From assembly GCA_020226215.1 (NCBI GenBank), contig CM035230.1, positions 7,587,501-7,651,500 on the forward strand: a stretch of 64,000 bases of DNA, given 5' to 3'. The DNA comes from Sindora glabra (Eukaryota > Streptophyta > Magnoliopsida > Fabales > Fabaceae). This document shows, one piece after another, positions 26,781-38,752 of the stretch (the stretch's first letter is position 1; every line of letters begins with the position of its first letter). Under the pieces are notes generated by a model that was not told the DNA's origin, did not search any database, and saw only the letters and a list, made by a program, of their open reading frames with translations. The translations under genes and the position numbers were made by a program.

Positions 26781-27104
26781 GAATTAACATCAAGCTTGGA
26801 CCCAAAATTCAATTGCCAAGCGGGACCTAAGCGCGTGCTTGAGGGAAAGGCACTTAGGCACTACTCTACCACCAACTGGGCATATAAAGTAAAATAAAAC
26901 TTGGAACAATTTTTTTGGCCACAAAATTTCATGTACGACCCATAATTATTTTTAGTTGGACTAGTTAAAGTACAATTAAAATTCTTTTAAGAAGAATATT
27001 CCCAATATTATAACCAAAAGCTGAATGCCAATGCACTTTCCATTCTGATCATTGTCAGTTAAATAATGAGGAACATTCCCTTCTATTGAATTCAAGTCAC
27101 GGAC

Positions 27105-27245
27105 CCGTGACTCATGCCAAGGCTTTCAAAAGATAGACAGTGGTGGCTAACAAGACGAATCTATATATATATATACCGTGACTCATGCCTAGGCTTTCAA
27201 AAGATAGACAGTGGTGGCTAACAAGACGAATCTATATATATATAG
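27105..27245. repeat. 71-bp tandem duplication ending in TA repeats
   Basis: Two adjacent copies (27105-27175 and 27176-about 27245), each starting CCGTGACTCATGCC and ending in a short TATATA run. They differ at one internal base (CCAAGG versus CCTAGG) and in TA-run length. The near-identity indicates a recent event in otherwise decayed DNA. Confidence 0.9.
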
Positions 27246-28099
27246 ATTGTAGGCCTTATGCACAATATTTAGTATAATATTTTAGAGCAACGTAGTACCA
27301 TAAAATTAAACTCTAAGATGCTATTGTAAATTGTATGCTCGTTATCAATAAGATTTAAAATGAATATAAAGAGAAATGATTGAAAAGTTTAATTAATCAT
27401 TCCTCCTTATATTTATTTTAATTTTAATTGATAATAAGAATATAATTTATATATCACTAATTAATTAAAAAAAAATTATCGGTGCACTGACCCCAAATTA
27501 CAACATAAGTGTCGTAATTAAATGTAAGATTCACATTAATGTTTCGCACGAAAGGATAATCTTGTGATCATTTTCCGTGGTCAGCCTATTTCTATATTAA
27601 AGAATCCATCTGAACTTTAAAGAATGGTGTCGATTTTGTTTATAAAAAAATATTATAAATTCTTGAAGTCTTTTAAGTATTTCAAAGAAATTTTGAACTA
27701 GCTAAGCTAACTGAAAACAATTGAGATAGATGTGATAGATATACAGATATATTTAGCTAAGATAAGTAAGTTAAATTTTTGTGATCCAAGCAAAATGAAT
27801 GAGGGATTATATCCTCCGCATGAAGACTAGCAATCATGATTTTGTACCTCTTTGTAACCTTATATAATCATTATTGGGTTTCATGATTTTTCTAGACTAG
27901 CAATTGCTATTTCCTTTTTCTCTTTGTTACAATTCTGATACAGTGAAAGTAAACTGATCTAGTTAAAAAAAGTGTTGTAGCCGACAACAATCGAGAGCCA
28001 AGTGAATGATGATATAACATTAAGAATGTCAATTAGAGACAAAAGATCACTGATACCTAGTGATTGTGTTATGTACTTACAAGAGTCTAACTATAATAT
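27246..28099. other. AT-rich DNA, no gene recognised
   Basis: No coding frame or bounded element. The base composition around 26800-27140 and 27480-27590 is less AT-rich than the surroundings, but neither strand shows a recognisable product. Confidence 0.35.
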
Positions 28100-30222
28100 A
28101 AAAATTAAATGTGGTCCTCAAACATTTTCACAAGTCATGAGTGGCAAGGAATTTGAGTTAATGTTTTAGCAAGTGGTGGATTGGGAATTATGTGAGAGGG
28201 AAAAATAAATAGAATAATAAAGTTTAAGTTTTTAAGTTATTATGAATATGGAGGAAATTTAGGAAATATTTCTAGAAATACCCTTAAGTACTATTGCTTC
28301 TTTTATGGTCACCTTTATTTTTTTCCTTTTCATTTTTCCAAAACCCCACTACTCCCATTCTCCAAATTCTCTCAGTCTTTTCTTCATCCTTTTACTAAAT
28401 TTGGCATTATCAAGTGTAATTTCCTTCAAATTCTTCATTTTATTAAAGTAAAAATGTCATCATTACTATAATTCTTCTTTAAGGTCAATTGGTTTGATAA
28501 GAATTGAGACTATTTTGGTTTCAAAGGGAAATTTGAAATCCTTACTAAAAAACTCTTGACTTTGGTGTGACTAGAGTTAAGGAACATCAAATTTAATTTC
28601 CTAGCAATCTCTCCCATATTAGGTGATTGAATATTCTAACTTAAATTTATTAATTTTGTTAAAAAATTGTTATTTTATCTAAGCTTTAGGTTTTGTTTGA
28701 TTATGTTGAATTATGATGATTTGATCAAATTTCATGTTAAAGAATGATTCCATGAGATATTAGTTATTTGTGTTAATGATTGAATGATGATTTAATATGT
28801 AAATAATAAGGTAAGAGTGCATTAAATGCCAAATAATTAGTGAAAAACTTACTGAAAAATGAATAGTGTACATACACGAAGTATTTCACGAAGCACTTGT
28901 TAGGCCTAGATTACACTAAGCTAGGAAGTGATTAGCGAAGTGATTCATTACTTAAAAATGTTATTGGAAGCCTTAAAGCACTTCCTTAAGTACTTCTCAA
29001 GCCTAGATTCCTCTAAAACTAGGAAATGATTTGCAAAACACTTCATCTGCCCTATTGCATATTTAATGACTAAACTCACTACACTTGATCCTTAAATGCA
29101 TAGATAACCAAGAAATTCATGTATAAACATATTGTTAAGGATTTTAACCATTTTCAAACAAATGTATGATTATTATAACATGATGTAACACATAGTATGT
29201 GATAAGCTTGAATGCATTTATGCATTTGTGAATCATCATAAGTTATACGACCATGAAAAAGGGCATGGTAGTGTTGCTACTCATAAATTGTATTGTAAAT
29301 CAAATTAAGAAGAGTTATTATGCTCATTTATATGATAAATGATTTTAATTATGAATTGTGCCATGGATGACAATTGTGATGTAAAGTAAGGGCATATATT
29401 AAAGCATTGATTTGTGTGCTGATTGTGTGGGATAAAGCTAATCTAGAAGGACAAAGTTAAAGATTATATGAGATAAGTATGATTGGGAGGTATACGAGGA
29501 AATTCATTAAGTTTATGTATTTATTGTTGTTATGTTGACATGTATTAGAAATTTCTTTTATCTTGCAATAACATATAATATTCTTATAGGTAATTAACCA
29601 TATAATGATTTTAAAGATGATAAATTCATAAATATTTGGTGTTTAAAGCTTTCCAAAATACGAGACTTAAAAATGTTATTGATAACTATTCCATTTTTAT
29701 CCAATTTCTCCTAAATTAGTTTATGTGGATTAATAGGTAAAATATTCCTCACTAAGTCTTATACCTACTATTTTATGAGATTTAACATTTCAAATACATA
29801 GCAGGACCTTCCTCTTCCATCACCAAAGTAAGTAGGACACCTTTCTTAAAAAGGTTGGACATCCATCGTGTGAATGGATTGGTAACAAGTATAGTATTAG
29901 TAAACTTGTATATGTAAGATAGTGGATTTGAATAGCATAATGGGCAAAATTGTTTTTATGTTTAGGATATGAATATTAGTTTATGATTTGCATGGTTAAG
30001 GCAACTTGTGCTCAAATGTTAGAGTCTATAAGTTAATATAACTATTCTTTGACAAACCAATTCTTATGTAATGAAATTCTTGAAAATGAATGAACTATGG
30101 ATCTCTTCTAATGATTGGGTCAAAGATGAAAATAGAATTACTAAATTTATCAATGTATGGAAATAAGCTAATAAGATTATTAGAAGAATGAACTTATATT
30201 AGATGTGGCCAAGTTATGTCAT
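28100..30222 (+). repeat. Possible decayed LTR, plus orientation
   Basis: The layout resembles long plant Ty3 LTRs: a pyrimidine-rich stretch with CCCCACTACTCCC and TTCTCTCAG at 28330-28400, an imperfect repeat at 28890-29049, and an end ...TTATGTCATGACA at about 30222, like the ...GGTCATGACA ends of family S. I could not identify the left boundary or target duplications. Confidence 0.3.
28890..29049. repeat. Imperfect ~98-bp tandem repeat
   Basis: Two units share CCTAGATT (28905 and 29002), followed by CTAGGAA(G/A)TGATT and a C/ACTTCAT-like end. They also share AAGCACTT and AAGTACTTC words. Similarity is partial, as expected for an old duplication. Confidence 0.55.
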
Positions 30223-30901
30223 GACATAACCCAATTTTTGCTCACCCCTAACACCAATTGCTTAAAGACAAGTAAATTATGTTTTGAGTTTTTGTCTCAA
30301 GTAATCAAAGATATTTTTGATATTTTATTGTAGAGTAAAATTTTGAGTTTGCATCCAAATTTTGTGTTACGTGAAAATTAGGCCTAAAAAGGTTTTTCAA
30401 GTTAATTGGGCTTAAGTAACAAGCACCACAATTAGTTAATATATTCTTTTGATTTGTTGTAGTTGAAAGACCACTACTAAACTTTTAATCTAGCGATGGT
30501 TCTTAATATCTGCTATAAAAAAATCACCATAAATATGATAATTTTCTATGGTATTGGTATTTCTTTGAGGCTTTTCCTTTCATTACATTTTGAGTTCAAT
30601 CCCAAATTTTTATGTATGTATTCATTGGACTATGCACTCTTACCATTAAAAAAAAAGAGACAATTACATATTGTTTATAATAAAATGATTACAATTTAAA
30701 CTAATATTAAATAATTATATATATTTCCTTAACATGATTGAAAGAATGATATATATTATATACAAAAAAATTACTCATATGGTTACTATCTTTTATGTCA
30801 TATTTAGACATTATTAATTATTTGTTACAATCTAATATTGTATGAGTCCATTTATCTCATTAATTAATTAAGTGCTAGCTAACTTGACTTACACTCGAGT
30901 A
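30223..30901. other. AT-rich DNA, no gene recognised
   Basis: Only short open frames without recognisable domains (for example 30496-30699, which is hydrophobic but low-complexity). Confidence 0.35.
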
Positions 30902-30902
30902 A

Positions 30903-31250
30903 CACTACAAATAATGTATCTAATTTGAGACAACTTTTCTAGCAAATTTCTTGCACAATTTCTTATGAAAAAAATTATTGAAAATCAAGGCATAGCAAAT
31001 AACATCTTGTGGTTTTTGTGCAAAATTTTGATAAAAATTGATTTTTTAAGTTTTTCTTGTGGGAAATCCACAAGAAAATTTATGGGAAAATTTTTTTTCC
31101 TATAAGAAAAATTTTTAACCATTGGAAATTTATAAGAAAATTAATTAATTGGAAGAGAAAACATGAGCAAATAAAGAAAATGTTATGAAAACCATAACAA
31201 ATTCACATGATATTTATAATTTTTTTAAAATTTTCCTTAATAAAACCCAT
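30903..31250 (+). mobile_element. Possible CACTA-type terminus with inverted subterminal words
   Basis: CACTACAAATAATGTATC is followed by several short inverted words, including CTTGTGG...CCACAAG at 31058-31077 and repeats of TTTCTTG and TATAAGAAAA. This is the texture of a CACTA subterminal region. A CACTACAAGAATATT end in reverse complement lies at 38753-38767 and could be its partner, but the 3-bp flanks (TAA and ATG) do not match. Confidence 0.3.
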
Positions 31251-31856
31251 TCACATTACAAAAAATATATTATTTGATAACTCTTATAAGGTAGTAGATG
31301 CTTGAACTGCTTATAATTTTTACTATTGGAGATGATTTGAATAAAGGACATAAAGTGTTTTCAACATGGAGGCAGTTTGGTGTAATAATCCCTTTAAATG
31401 GATTTTAATTAGGAGTAAAAAAAAGCTAAGAGACTGGCTCATTTTTTTTTTAAAGAAAAACTTTCCATAAATTAGAAAATGTCGTGTCCTAATGTTCTAT
31501 CTTGCTTGTTCTCATCAACAAGAATTCAAATTTCTATCACATAAATTAGAATGTAGTTTGGGAAAGGATAGATTGAAAAGAAATGTCATAATGATTGATG
31601 CTAACATCATTTTTAATGAAGACATATCAATTAGTGAATTATCTAGCCATCGACAACCTAATATCATGGATTTCAAGTGCCAATAGTTTTTGTGGTATGG
31701 AAGTATATGGATTTAGAAATATTTTTCTTTCTAATTGCCTTAAGCATAATATCTTTTACAACTTTGTTCAATAACTTAACACATGTGTGAGTTTTCTTGA
31801 TTTCTTATTGAATAATTTTTCCTTGTATTTACATTATTTTCTCTTCACATATATTG

Positions 31857-31861
31857 CTTTA
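31857..31861. repeat. Target-site duplication CTTTA (left) of solo LTR
   Basis: CTTTA immediately precedes TGTAATATCC. The identical CTTTA follows the LTR end at 34416-34420. Confidence 0.9.
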
Positions 31862-33069
31862 TGTAATATCCCGAATTTTCAATTCTATTATTTGAATCTC
31901 TAATTCTAAGGTCGTAGAAACGAAGAGCATGATTGAATTAGCCTGGTGGCTGAATCTTAAGTTGAAAGGAATTAAGTGTAAGGGTAAATAAAATTTTGAA
32001 GGAAAACGGATAGTAGGGAAAGAATTAATTTCCCTAAATAGTATGAATGATTAGAGGAGGTTAGAAAACCCTAAAAAGGAAAGTTGTCTAAGTTTGATAG
32101 TGTAAGGAATTTTAAACAGACAGAAACCCTATGGACTAAATTGCAAAAGTGCAGAATCGGGTGTGGTTAAAGTGTAAATAATCAAGGATTTGGGATCTAA
32201 TATGAATAACTAAGAATTTGGGGTGCAATATGTGATTTTAATTAGTGTGACCAATGGATTTATGACAAGTGTCATTGTTAGAAAAATAATGCCAAGAATA
32301 GCTTTACTTTTGGTGAAAAAGGACTAAAATACCCTTGAGAATTGTCAAAATGGCAAGAATGCCCCTAGAAGCTTCATGAAAAGTCTTCTTTCTTCTCCAA
32401 AAAGCTGCAGCAACTCCATGAAAGAAGCTCCAAAACGTGCAGGAGAGAGAGAGAAAGAGAGAGAAAGTTTCTTTTGAGTTTTTCACCCAAAAATAGTGAG
32501 TTTTAAGCTTAGTGGTAGAAGGGAAAGTTGCTCCTCTCATAAAGCTCTATCCATTGGTGTGCTTAGATTGAGGAAAAGCTCAAGTTTGATCAAGTTTAGG
32601 GAGCTCCAAGTGAGGCTTTTCAAGTTGTTGCAAGAGGTAAAAATGTTCTCCTCTAAGGGCTCTTTATTGTGTTCTTCTTAGTTTCTTGAAATCTTGAGGT
32701 TGGTGTGGTCAAGGGTGATTGAACATGGAGTTTAAGATGATTTGAATATGTTTAATGGTGTTTTAGATGTTGTTATGATGATTTATGGCTTGGGTTTGAT
32801 GTAAAAACAACAAGAAACATGATGAACACATTTGGGTTTTAGAGGCATAATGGTGCATGTGTAGTGTTGGCATGATATGTTTGGAACTTGGCTAAAATGA
32901 TGAAGTTAAATTGGTTTCTATGAATTTATGAAGCTTATGGAAGATGAAACTTTGAGTTGTGAAGGTGTTTGTGTGCATTTTCCCTTTTGAGAAGCTAAAA
33001 CCATAATATGGAAAAGAAGGAAGGAAGGAGTTTTAGCTATTTAATGTGTTTTCGGAGGATCAGTGAAGT

Positions 33070-33295
33070 ACACGGGGTAGAACACGGCCCGTGTTGTACC
33101 CCGTGTTCTTCGTCGAAGTTGATCAGTGTGTTACACGGGGTGCAACACTCCCCGTGTTTACCTCAGGACTGAAGGGCAGTAAGGTACACGGGGTAGAACA
33201 CGGCCCGTGTTCACCCCCGTGTTCTTTGTCGAGTAGCCCAGAAGTGAACCAGTAAGGAACACGGCCCTGAACACGGGGTATGGGACCCCCGTGTT
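33070..33295. repeat. Cluster of four CpG-rich palindromes in the solo LTR
   Basis: Four near-palindromes built on ACACGGGG...CCCCGTGT: 33070-33106, 33133-33157, 33186-33222 and 33271-33295. The first and third are about 37 bases and include a second inner arm (AACACGG/CCGTGTT). They are strikingly GC- and CpG-rich for this AT-rich window. The corresponding part of the Tekay-like LTR (near 44520) has none of them. Transcripts could fold into stable hairpins. Confidence 0.9.
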
Positions 33296-33694
33296 CTTTG
33301 TTAAGTGAACTTTTTGACTTGATTTCTTCATGTTTTGCATGGCTTTACCCTTAGATCCTTGTCTAATGTTCATAAGTGTCATTTCAAGGCTTGAAAGCAA
33401 AGTATAGAGCATCTGAGTATGCATTTAATGAAGTGGAGAAAGTAAAGAATACATGAGGATTAGGGAAAGTGATGATATTCTAATAAGAACTATGATGTGT
33501 GTTTGTATAGACTAAGGGGTGACAACTTGCAAAGGCAAGAGGAAGTGTAAAGGAGTATTTGGTGAGAGCAAAGGGAACATCACATTGGAAGCTTATGAAA
33601 GGTAGCTAGCTTTATCCTTAAGCTCTGTTTTTTATTTACATGATTTTATGAATTTTATGCCATTATATGGAATGTGTATGAAATAGCTGTGTGG

Positions 33695-33895
33695 TGCACA
33701 CCCCGGGAAGACAGTGTGATACTGTGTGTGTAAGGCCTATGGCCCGAGTTTTCCCCGGGATGGTAATGAAAATTGCTGTGTGTGGTACCTATGGCCTTTA
33801 GAGTACCTCGGGAAGACAGTGTGATACTGTGTGAGTAAGGCCTATGGCCCGAGTTTTCCCCGGGAAGACAGCGTGATGCTGTATATGAGGCCTAG
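33695..33895. repeat. Tandem repeat around GGGAAGACAGTGTGAT in the solo LTR
   Basis: Three copies of a CGGGAAGACAG(T/C)GTGAT unit, each followed by ...CTGT and a GGCCTA(T/G)G word; two also carry GGCCCGAGTTTTCCCC. The homologous site in the Tekay-like LTRs (44870-44980) has essentially one unit. The repeat number therefore changed between related LTRs. Confidence 0.8.
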
Positions 33896-34415
33896 GTACG
33901 ATTATTTGTGATGTCCATCTAAATATTGATTGAGATAAGTCCTTGAATGAGCTTGATGATTGTTGTGTACAGTGTATGTTTCTTACAATGGTACGGAATG
34001 AGATGATAAAGAGATGAGAAATGATTAGTTGATTTTGAAATGTATGTTTTACTTGCTTAAGGATCTGGAATGGCTCAATATATTTTTACAGTGATGGCTA
34101 GCTACTGGGAAACTTTGTTTCTCATTTTTTTTTTCTGTTTTGTGACTAACCATTCCAGGTGATGCTTCCAAAGGCTCTCATGATAAAGGGCAATGATGTT
34201 TGAAGTTGTAAATAATTGCATAGTTGGTGACATTGTATATGATGGATGTATATTCTGTAAATTGAACTCTTTTGTATAATTATATGACTTTTAATCATGT
34301 TGTATGAAATACGCAAGCTTGAGATATCCCGAGTAGTTTGGAATAGAAGGCAAAGTAGTATGCGTTAATTACCTACTTAATGAGGGTTAAGGTGTTGATA
34401 AGTAAAGGAGTTATA

Positions 34416-34420
34416 CTTTA
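34416..34420. repeat. Target-site duplication CTTTA (right) of solo LTR
   Basis: Perfect match to 31857-31861. Confidence 0.9.
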
Positions 34421-36556
34421 TTTTTGTGCAACTCTGGATGGTTTTCTATTAGAACCTATAAGATGGACAGTTAATAAAAAATGTATATATGTTTGTTATG
34501 ATAAAACGATTACCATAGTTAAGAATGTTAATGTTACCTTTAGTTTTGCATGAAGTGCTAAATTAATTTGTTACCTGCTAATGATGAAGACAATTTATAT
34601 GCTAACAAATCCCAATTTATATATTACTATTTCAATAATATAATTTATCCAAATTGCATAATACCTTAACTTTTTTGAAAATTTTGGAACATATATATGG
34701 TTTTCTTTAAACATGACGCATGTAAAATAGGGAACCATATATTCAAAGCTCTAATATTTTTAGTACATTCTTGTCTTTATTTCACTTTAATCCAAATTAA
34801 GTGTTAAATGGTCTATTTAGGCGAAAGAACAACAAAATAAGTTTTCAAAGTCAGTTTAATGCTATATGAAATGATGCTTTCATGTGCATTTGCTCCATGC
34901 TTATTTTCATTCTTTCTATTGTTTCCATCCTTTTATGATGCAAGAGTAAACTTTTTATATTCAAGGGATTCTAAAAATATAAATCCTATGAAAGTCAATT
35001 AGATAATTAACTTATATTTTAGCAAAGAATATCTAATCTAGTTTAAAGGATCATCTATAATAGCTAGCATATTATGGATTACTGAGTTAAGATAACTTAT
35101 TCTAAGCTCTATGCCTATAAATCCCTACACCCTCCCTTGTCTTCTCTTGCGTTGATATTTAACACAATCTTTTCTTCTAGCCTTTCTTTAGTTTAGAATG
35201 TCATTTCTTTGCATTGGTAGTACTATTATAGAAAATTGTTAAAGAAAAATTAAGAGTATGGCAAGTAAGTTTCTCTACTTTTCTAAGTCACTTTTTATCT
35301 CTTTCACCATCTTTCCTTCTCTCTGTTGTGGTTTTCATCACATGATAATTGATAAGTACATATTTTATTCAGATATCATTCAAGCTTTAATTGAACATCT
35401 TCTTGCACCAGCAAAGAATGGCTTTAATTGTCATCAAGATATAAAAGTACAAACTCTTAGTTGAAAATTTGTTAGTAGTTAGCTTTTTTTTTTATTGCTT
35501 TAGTCCTATCTCAGCTTTCTCTAACATGAGTAACTATAAATTATAAAGCATGAAAGAAATTCTTAAACAAAAATTGTTTTGCACTAGGATTTTTTGTTAA
35601 TGGAATGTTAAAGGCATTATGCCATAAAAGAATTTGGATATAGAAGATTGGCTTGATAAAAGAAATTTCTATAGATATATATAAATATATTGGGGTATTT
35701 TTCTTTTATTACTCATTTTGCATGAAATCAACTTGAAAGACTAAATTATTGAATTTTGCCTTCCTCATATTCATTTGCTAATATAGATATGATAAATATC
35801 TTTGTTATAATAAGTTCCAAGAAATTATGCCACTTAATGCATCAAATTTGTTAGGTCCTAAAAGCAAGCAACGTTTCCAAAAGATTGAATTTTTTCACAT
35901 AAAAGATGTTTAAGAAGATAATAAATAGAATTTCAAAAGATAAATGCTTTTAAGGAACAATTTTTTTCTAAGGGTAAAGGTAAAGAGATGATTTTAAGTG
36001 CATTATTAGTAGCCAAATGTTAGACGAGTATTCATTTTAAATGAATTTGATAAACTACTACCAAAAAACTTGACTTCTTAAAGGTAATTTGGATAGTAGT
36101 ATGTTACACCAGCTTAGCATATTTGTGAAACTTGTAATATGTTTCCTATAATTTATTTCTTTTATTTTTATTTCACTTAGAGGTTTTGTTAATTTTGATG
36201 CATTGCTACTTAATGTATCACGAGAAATGCTTAAAAAAATATTTTAAAGATAATTAAGGAAAAAAAAACTCATTTGGAAAGCCCTTGATATGATCTATAG
36301 GATTATCAATGAGGATCTTGGTGAATTTACTGATAATGACAAGAAAGGTATGGTAAAATAACTCTTTTGCCACTATACCCAATCCTAATTGCTAGTCTAC
36401 TTTCAATTTATTTAAAGTTACATAACATAGTTGAAGTGTATTTGTAAAAGGTTCTTGAATTTTAGCAATTAATTTTTCTCTTTCTTAGTTATATGTTTAT
36501 ATTGATGAGAAATCCCCTAAAAATGATGAGAAGGGAAGTCAATATGCTTAATTCTA
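34421..36556. other. AT-rich DNA with possible gene relics
   Basis: Contains a TATA-like CCTATAAATCC near 35115, the signal-peptide-like open frame at 35258-35464 (listed separately) and an open stretch ending in a splice-donor-like site (36262-36347). Nothing else is recognisable. Confidence 0.35.
35258..35464 (+). CDS. Doubtful 68-codon open frame with signal-peptide-like start
   Basis: The translation starts MASKFLYFSKSLFISFTIFP: a basic start, a hydrophobic core and small residues, as in a secretory signal peptide; the remaining 45 residues resemble no family I know. A TATA-like CTATAAATC lies about 145 bases upstream at 35116, followed by a pyrimidine-rich leader (CACCCTCCCTTGTCTTCTC). 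It could be the first exon of a small secreted protein, a captured gene fragment, or chance. It stands between a solo LTR and a SPY-like relic, which favours a relic. Confidence 0.25.
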   Translation: MASKFLYFSKSLFISFTIFPSLCCGFHHMIIDKYIFYSDIIQALIEHLLAPAKNGFNCHQDIKVQTLS

Positions 36557-36924
36557 GAAAGAGAGAACCTTAATAAAGCTGTAAAACATAACTGGGTAAT
36601 AATTATTTTTTGTCTTTTGTCTTTTTACTCTTTTGCTTGCATATGTGGAATTCTTATGATATACCTATAATCATTGTCATTTTATAGTTAATTTTTTCAA
36701 TCAAACCTAACTTTTCACAATCCTTAAATAATTTTGGTGTTGTTGTTTACACTATCCAAGTTAAGCTCTAAAACATTTTTGAATATTAGAATTAAGGAAA
36801 TGTTTGAACTTAGTAAGTGATTATTTTCTATTCTTTTTCCAATATAATGTGGATGTTGCTATAAGCATAATTGAGAGAGCCATAGCTGTAAATCCAGCAT
36901 ATGCAAAACCATAAAACAATTTAG
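36557..36924 (+). pseudogene. SPY: SPINDLY-like (SPY) TPR-region gene fragment with introns
   Basis: Three exon-like pieces match consecutive parts of the tetratricopeptide region of plant SPINDLY, a nucleocytoplasmic O-fucosyltransferase that acts in growth signalling. Piece 1, 36557-36595: ERENLNKAVKHNW, then donor GTAAT. Piece 2, 36688-36759, after acceptor TTATAG: LIFSIKPNFSQSLNN followed by FGVVVYTIQ, then donor GTTAAG. Piece 3, about 36849-36924: VDVAISIIERAIAVNPAYAKP, a stop at 36912-36914 where the family has Tyr, then NNLG. Introns of about 90 bases are kept, so this is a genomic fragment, not a retrocopy. The catalytic domain and most TPRs are missing, hence a pseudogene. Confidence 0.7.
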
Positions 36925-38752
36925 GTCTTATTCTTTCTCCCTTTTTGTTCTTTTGCTTACCTTTTATAGCTTTACAATAATAAAGATGTGATTCCCATAA
37001 TCAAGGTTATTCTAGTTCTTTCCTAACTTGTTGCTTATTATTCATGTAAATTGAATTTTTAATATGTGAAATAGTATTTTAACTTAGATCTTCCTGGGAT
37101 TCCTAATTGCCAAGGGTCATTTCAAAATTAGATGGCTCATTAATATAACTCACAAGTGAAATGACTCAGAGTCATTTATCATGAATAAAAAGTTGATTAG
37201 TTACTAGTTTAGACTTATCAACATGGTCAAAATGTGGAATAAAAAAAATAAGTATATGATAACATAGAAGTAATTAAAGTAAGACTCAAAGTTCATCTAG
37301 CAAACTTTACCTTTCCATTACATTCTTAGTACTTCCAAGCTCATCCACAATAAGAATACCCTAATATAAAAGATAACATAAAGTAATTAAGGATTAAACT
37401 TCAGGAATAAACTTAGGATGTAGAAAGATATAAGAAGTATAAGATTAACATTAACACACATTGAATTCTTAATAATAATGTTCACTAGCAGAATGCTAAC
37501 AAGTCAACATGGCCATTAAAGTGCACTTAAAAGCAAGTGTTAGTGATAGATAATTATGCATATATTCACTTAATACTACGAAATGTATACATTTATACAT
37601 TTAATTTAGTTGTATGATGTAAAGATGTACATTGACAAGTACATAAGGAAAAAGATGATATTTTCACCATTAAAAAAGCAAGCAGAATAAGTAATAGTTT
37701 GCAGTAATAGTCTTGCATTTTTAAAATAATATTCACTTTTTTTTTCAATTTTGAAAAGAAAATAAAAATTTATAGCTATCTCATTTATGTGGGATAAACA
37801 ATGATATAGGAACACGCCTTTAATATAAGTAGATATGGTAGCCAAAATGTACTTAATCAATCAAGTGTCTACAATCAATCACAAACATAAGTTAGAATAA
37901 ACATCAGCCTATTTCAATTCTATAGAAATCTTATGCCTTAACATTGCAAACAAAGAGATGGAAAGAATATGAATGAGTCATAGAAATAAAATTTATTTTT
38001 TTTATCTTTCATGACAAATGAATACATCCTATGTAATATTTTTATATGAAATCCCACTATATGCATAAAGTTACAGTCCTTAATAGCATTATACTTTTTT
38101 ATTGCTGCTTAATTCTTGTTAGCCTCGTTTTAAGATATGGATATATAGTATTTGCTATAGGACATGGAATAAGTTAAATTTTTTTTATAGTGAAATAACC
38201 TTGATAAACAAAAGAGGAAGAAGAGAAGATTATGTGACCTTTTTATTTCATTAATTATTGGAGTTTGACCATGATTTCTTTTGTTCAAGAAATTAGTAGG
38301 TGTCACATATAAGGAAATCAAGGCAAAAGGTAATTGCTTAACACTAAAAGTTGCTTGAAGAATACAACAAAATGGATTTTAGAAGTAGAAAATTAAAAGG
38401 AATATATATATATACATGTAAATATTATATCTTTTATCATTTTTCAAACAACAAAAGGCATTAAAAAATCAAATCTAAGCTATAAAACTTTCAGTTGATA
38501 AGTTATATTTAAATTAGGCTTTATCATAATTCAAAAATAAATTTCTAATTATTAGCTAGAAATAAATTTATGAATTATTAACGAGATTGTTATATTTTGA
38601 TAACATTAACCTTCTACAAGCAGCTAAATAAGAACTCTTTGTAGTTAAAATATACAAAAGATGACTCTATAAAGCTAAATACATGGAAAAATCACTTTTA
38701 AGATTTTAGTTTTCACATATTTATTAGTAAAATGATAAAGAGTCAAAATAGA
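36925..38752. other. AT-rich DNA, no gene recognised
   Basis: I looked for further SPY-like exons after 36924 and found none I could support. Minus-strand open frames at 37606-37860 and 38130-38321 have no recognisable domain. Confidence 0.35.

Larger units (their letters stand above)
31862..34415 (+). mobile_element. Solo LTR related to the Tekay-like chromovirus
   Basis: It begins TGTAATATCCCGAATTTTC and ends ...GGAGTTATA (usual TTACA with C to T), between perfect CTTTA duplications. It aligns collinearly to the 2,839-base LTRs at 43332 and 50874: the same start, the same GAGAGAGA block near 32441, the same CTCCTCTCAT near 32530, the same GCCTAGGTACGATTAT near 33889, and the same end. It has a palindrome-rich stretch (33070-33295) and extra tandem units (33700-33890) that those LTRs lack, and it lacks about 690 bases present there near 45425-46110. 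A solo LTR forms by recombination between two LTRs of one element with loss of the interior. Confidence 0.9.
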
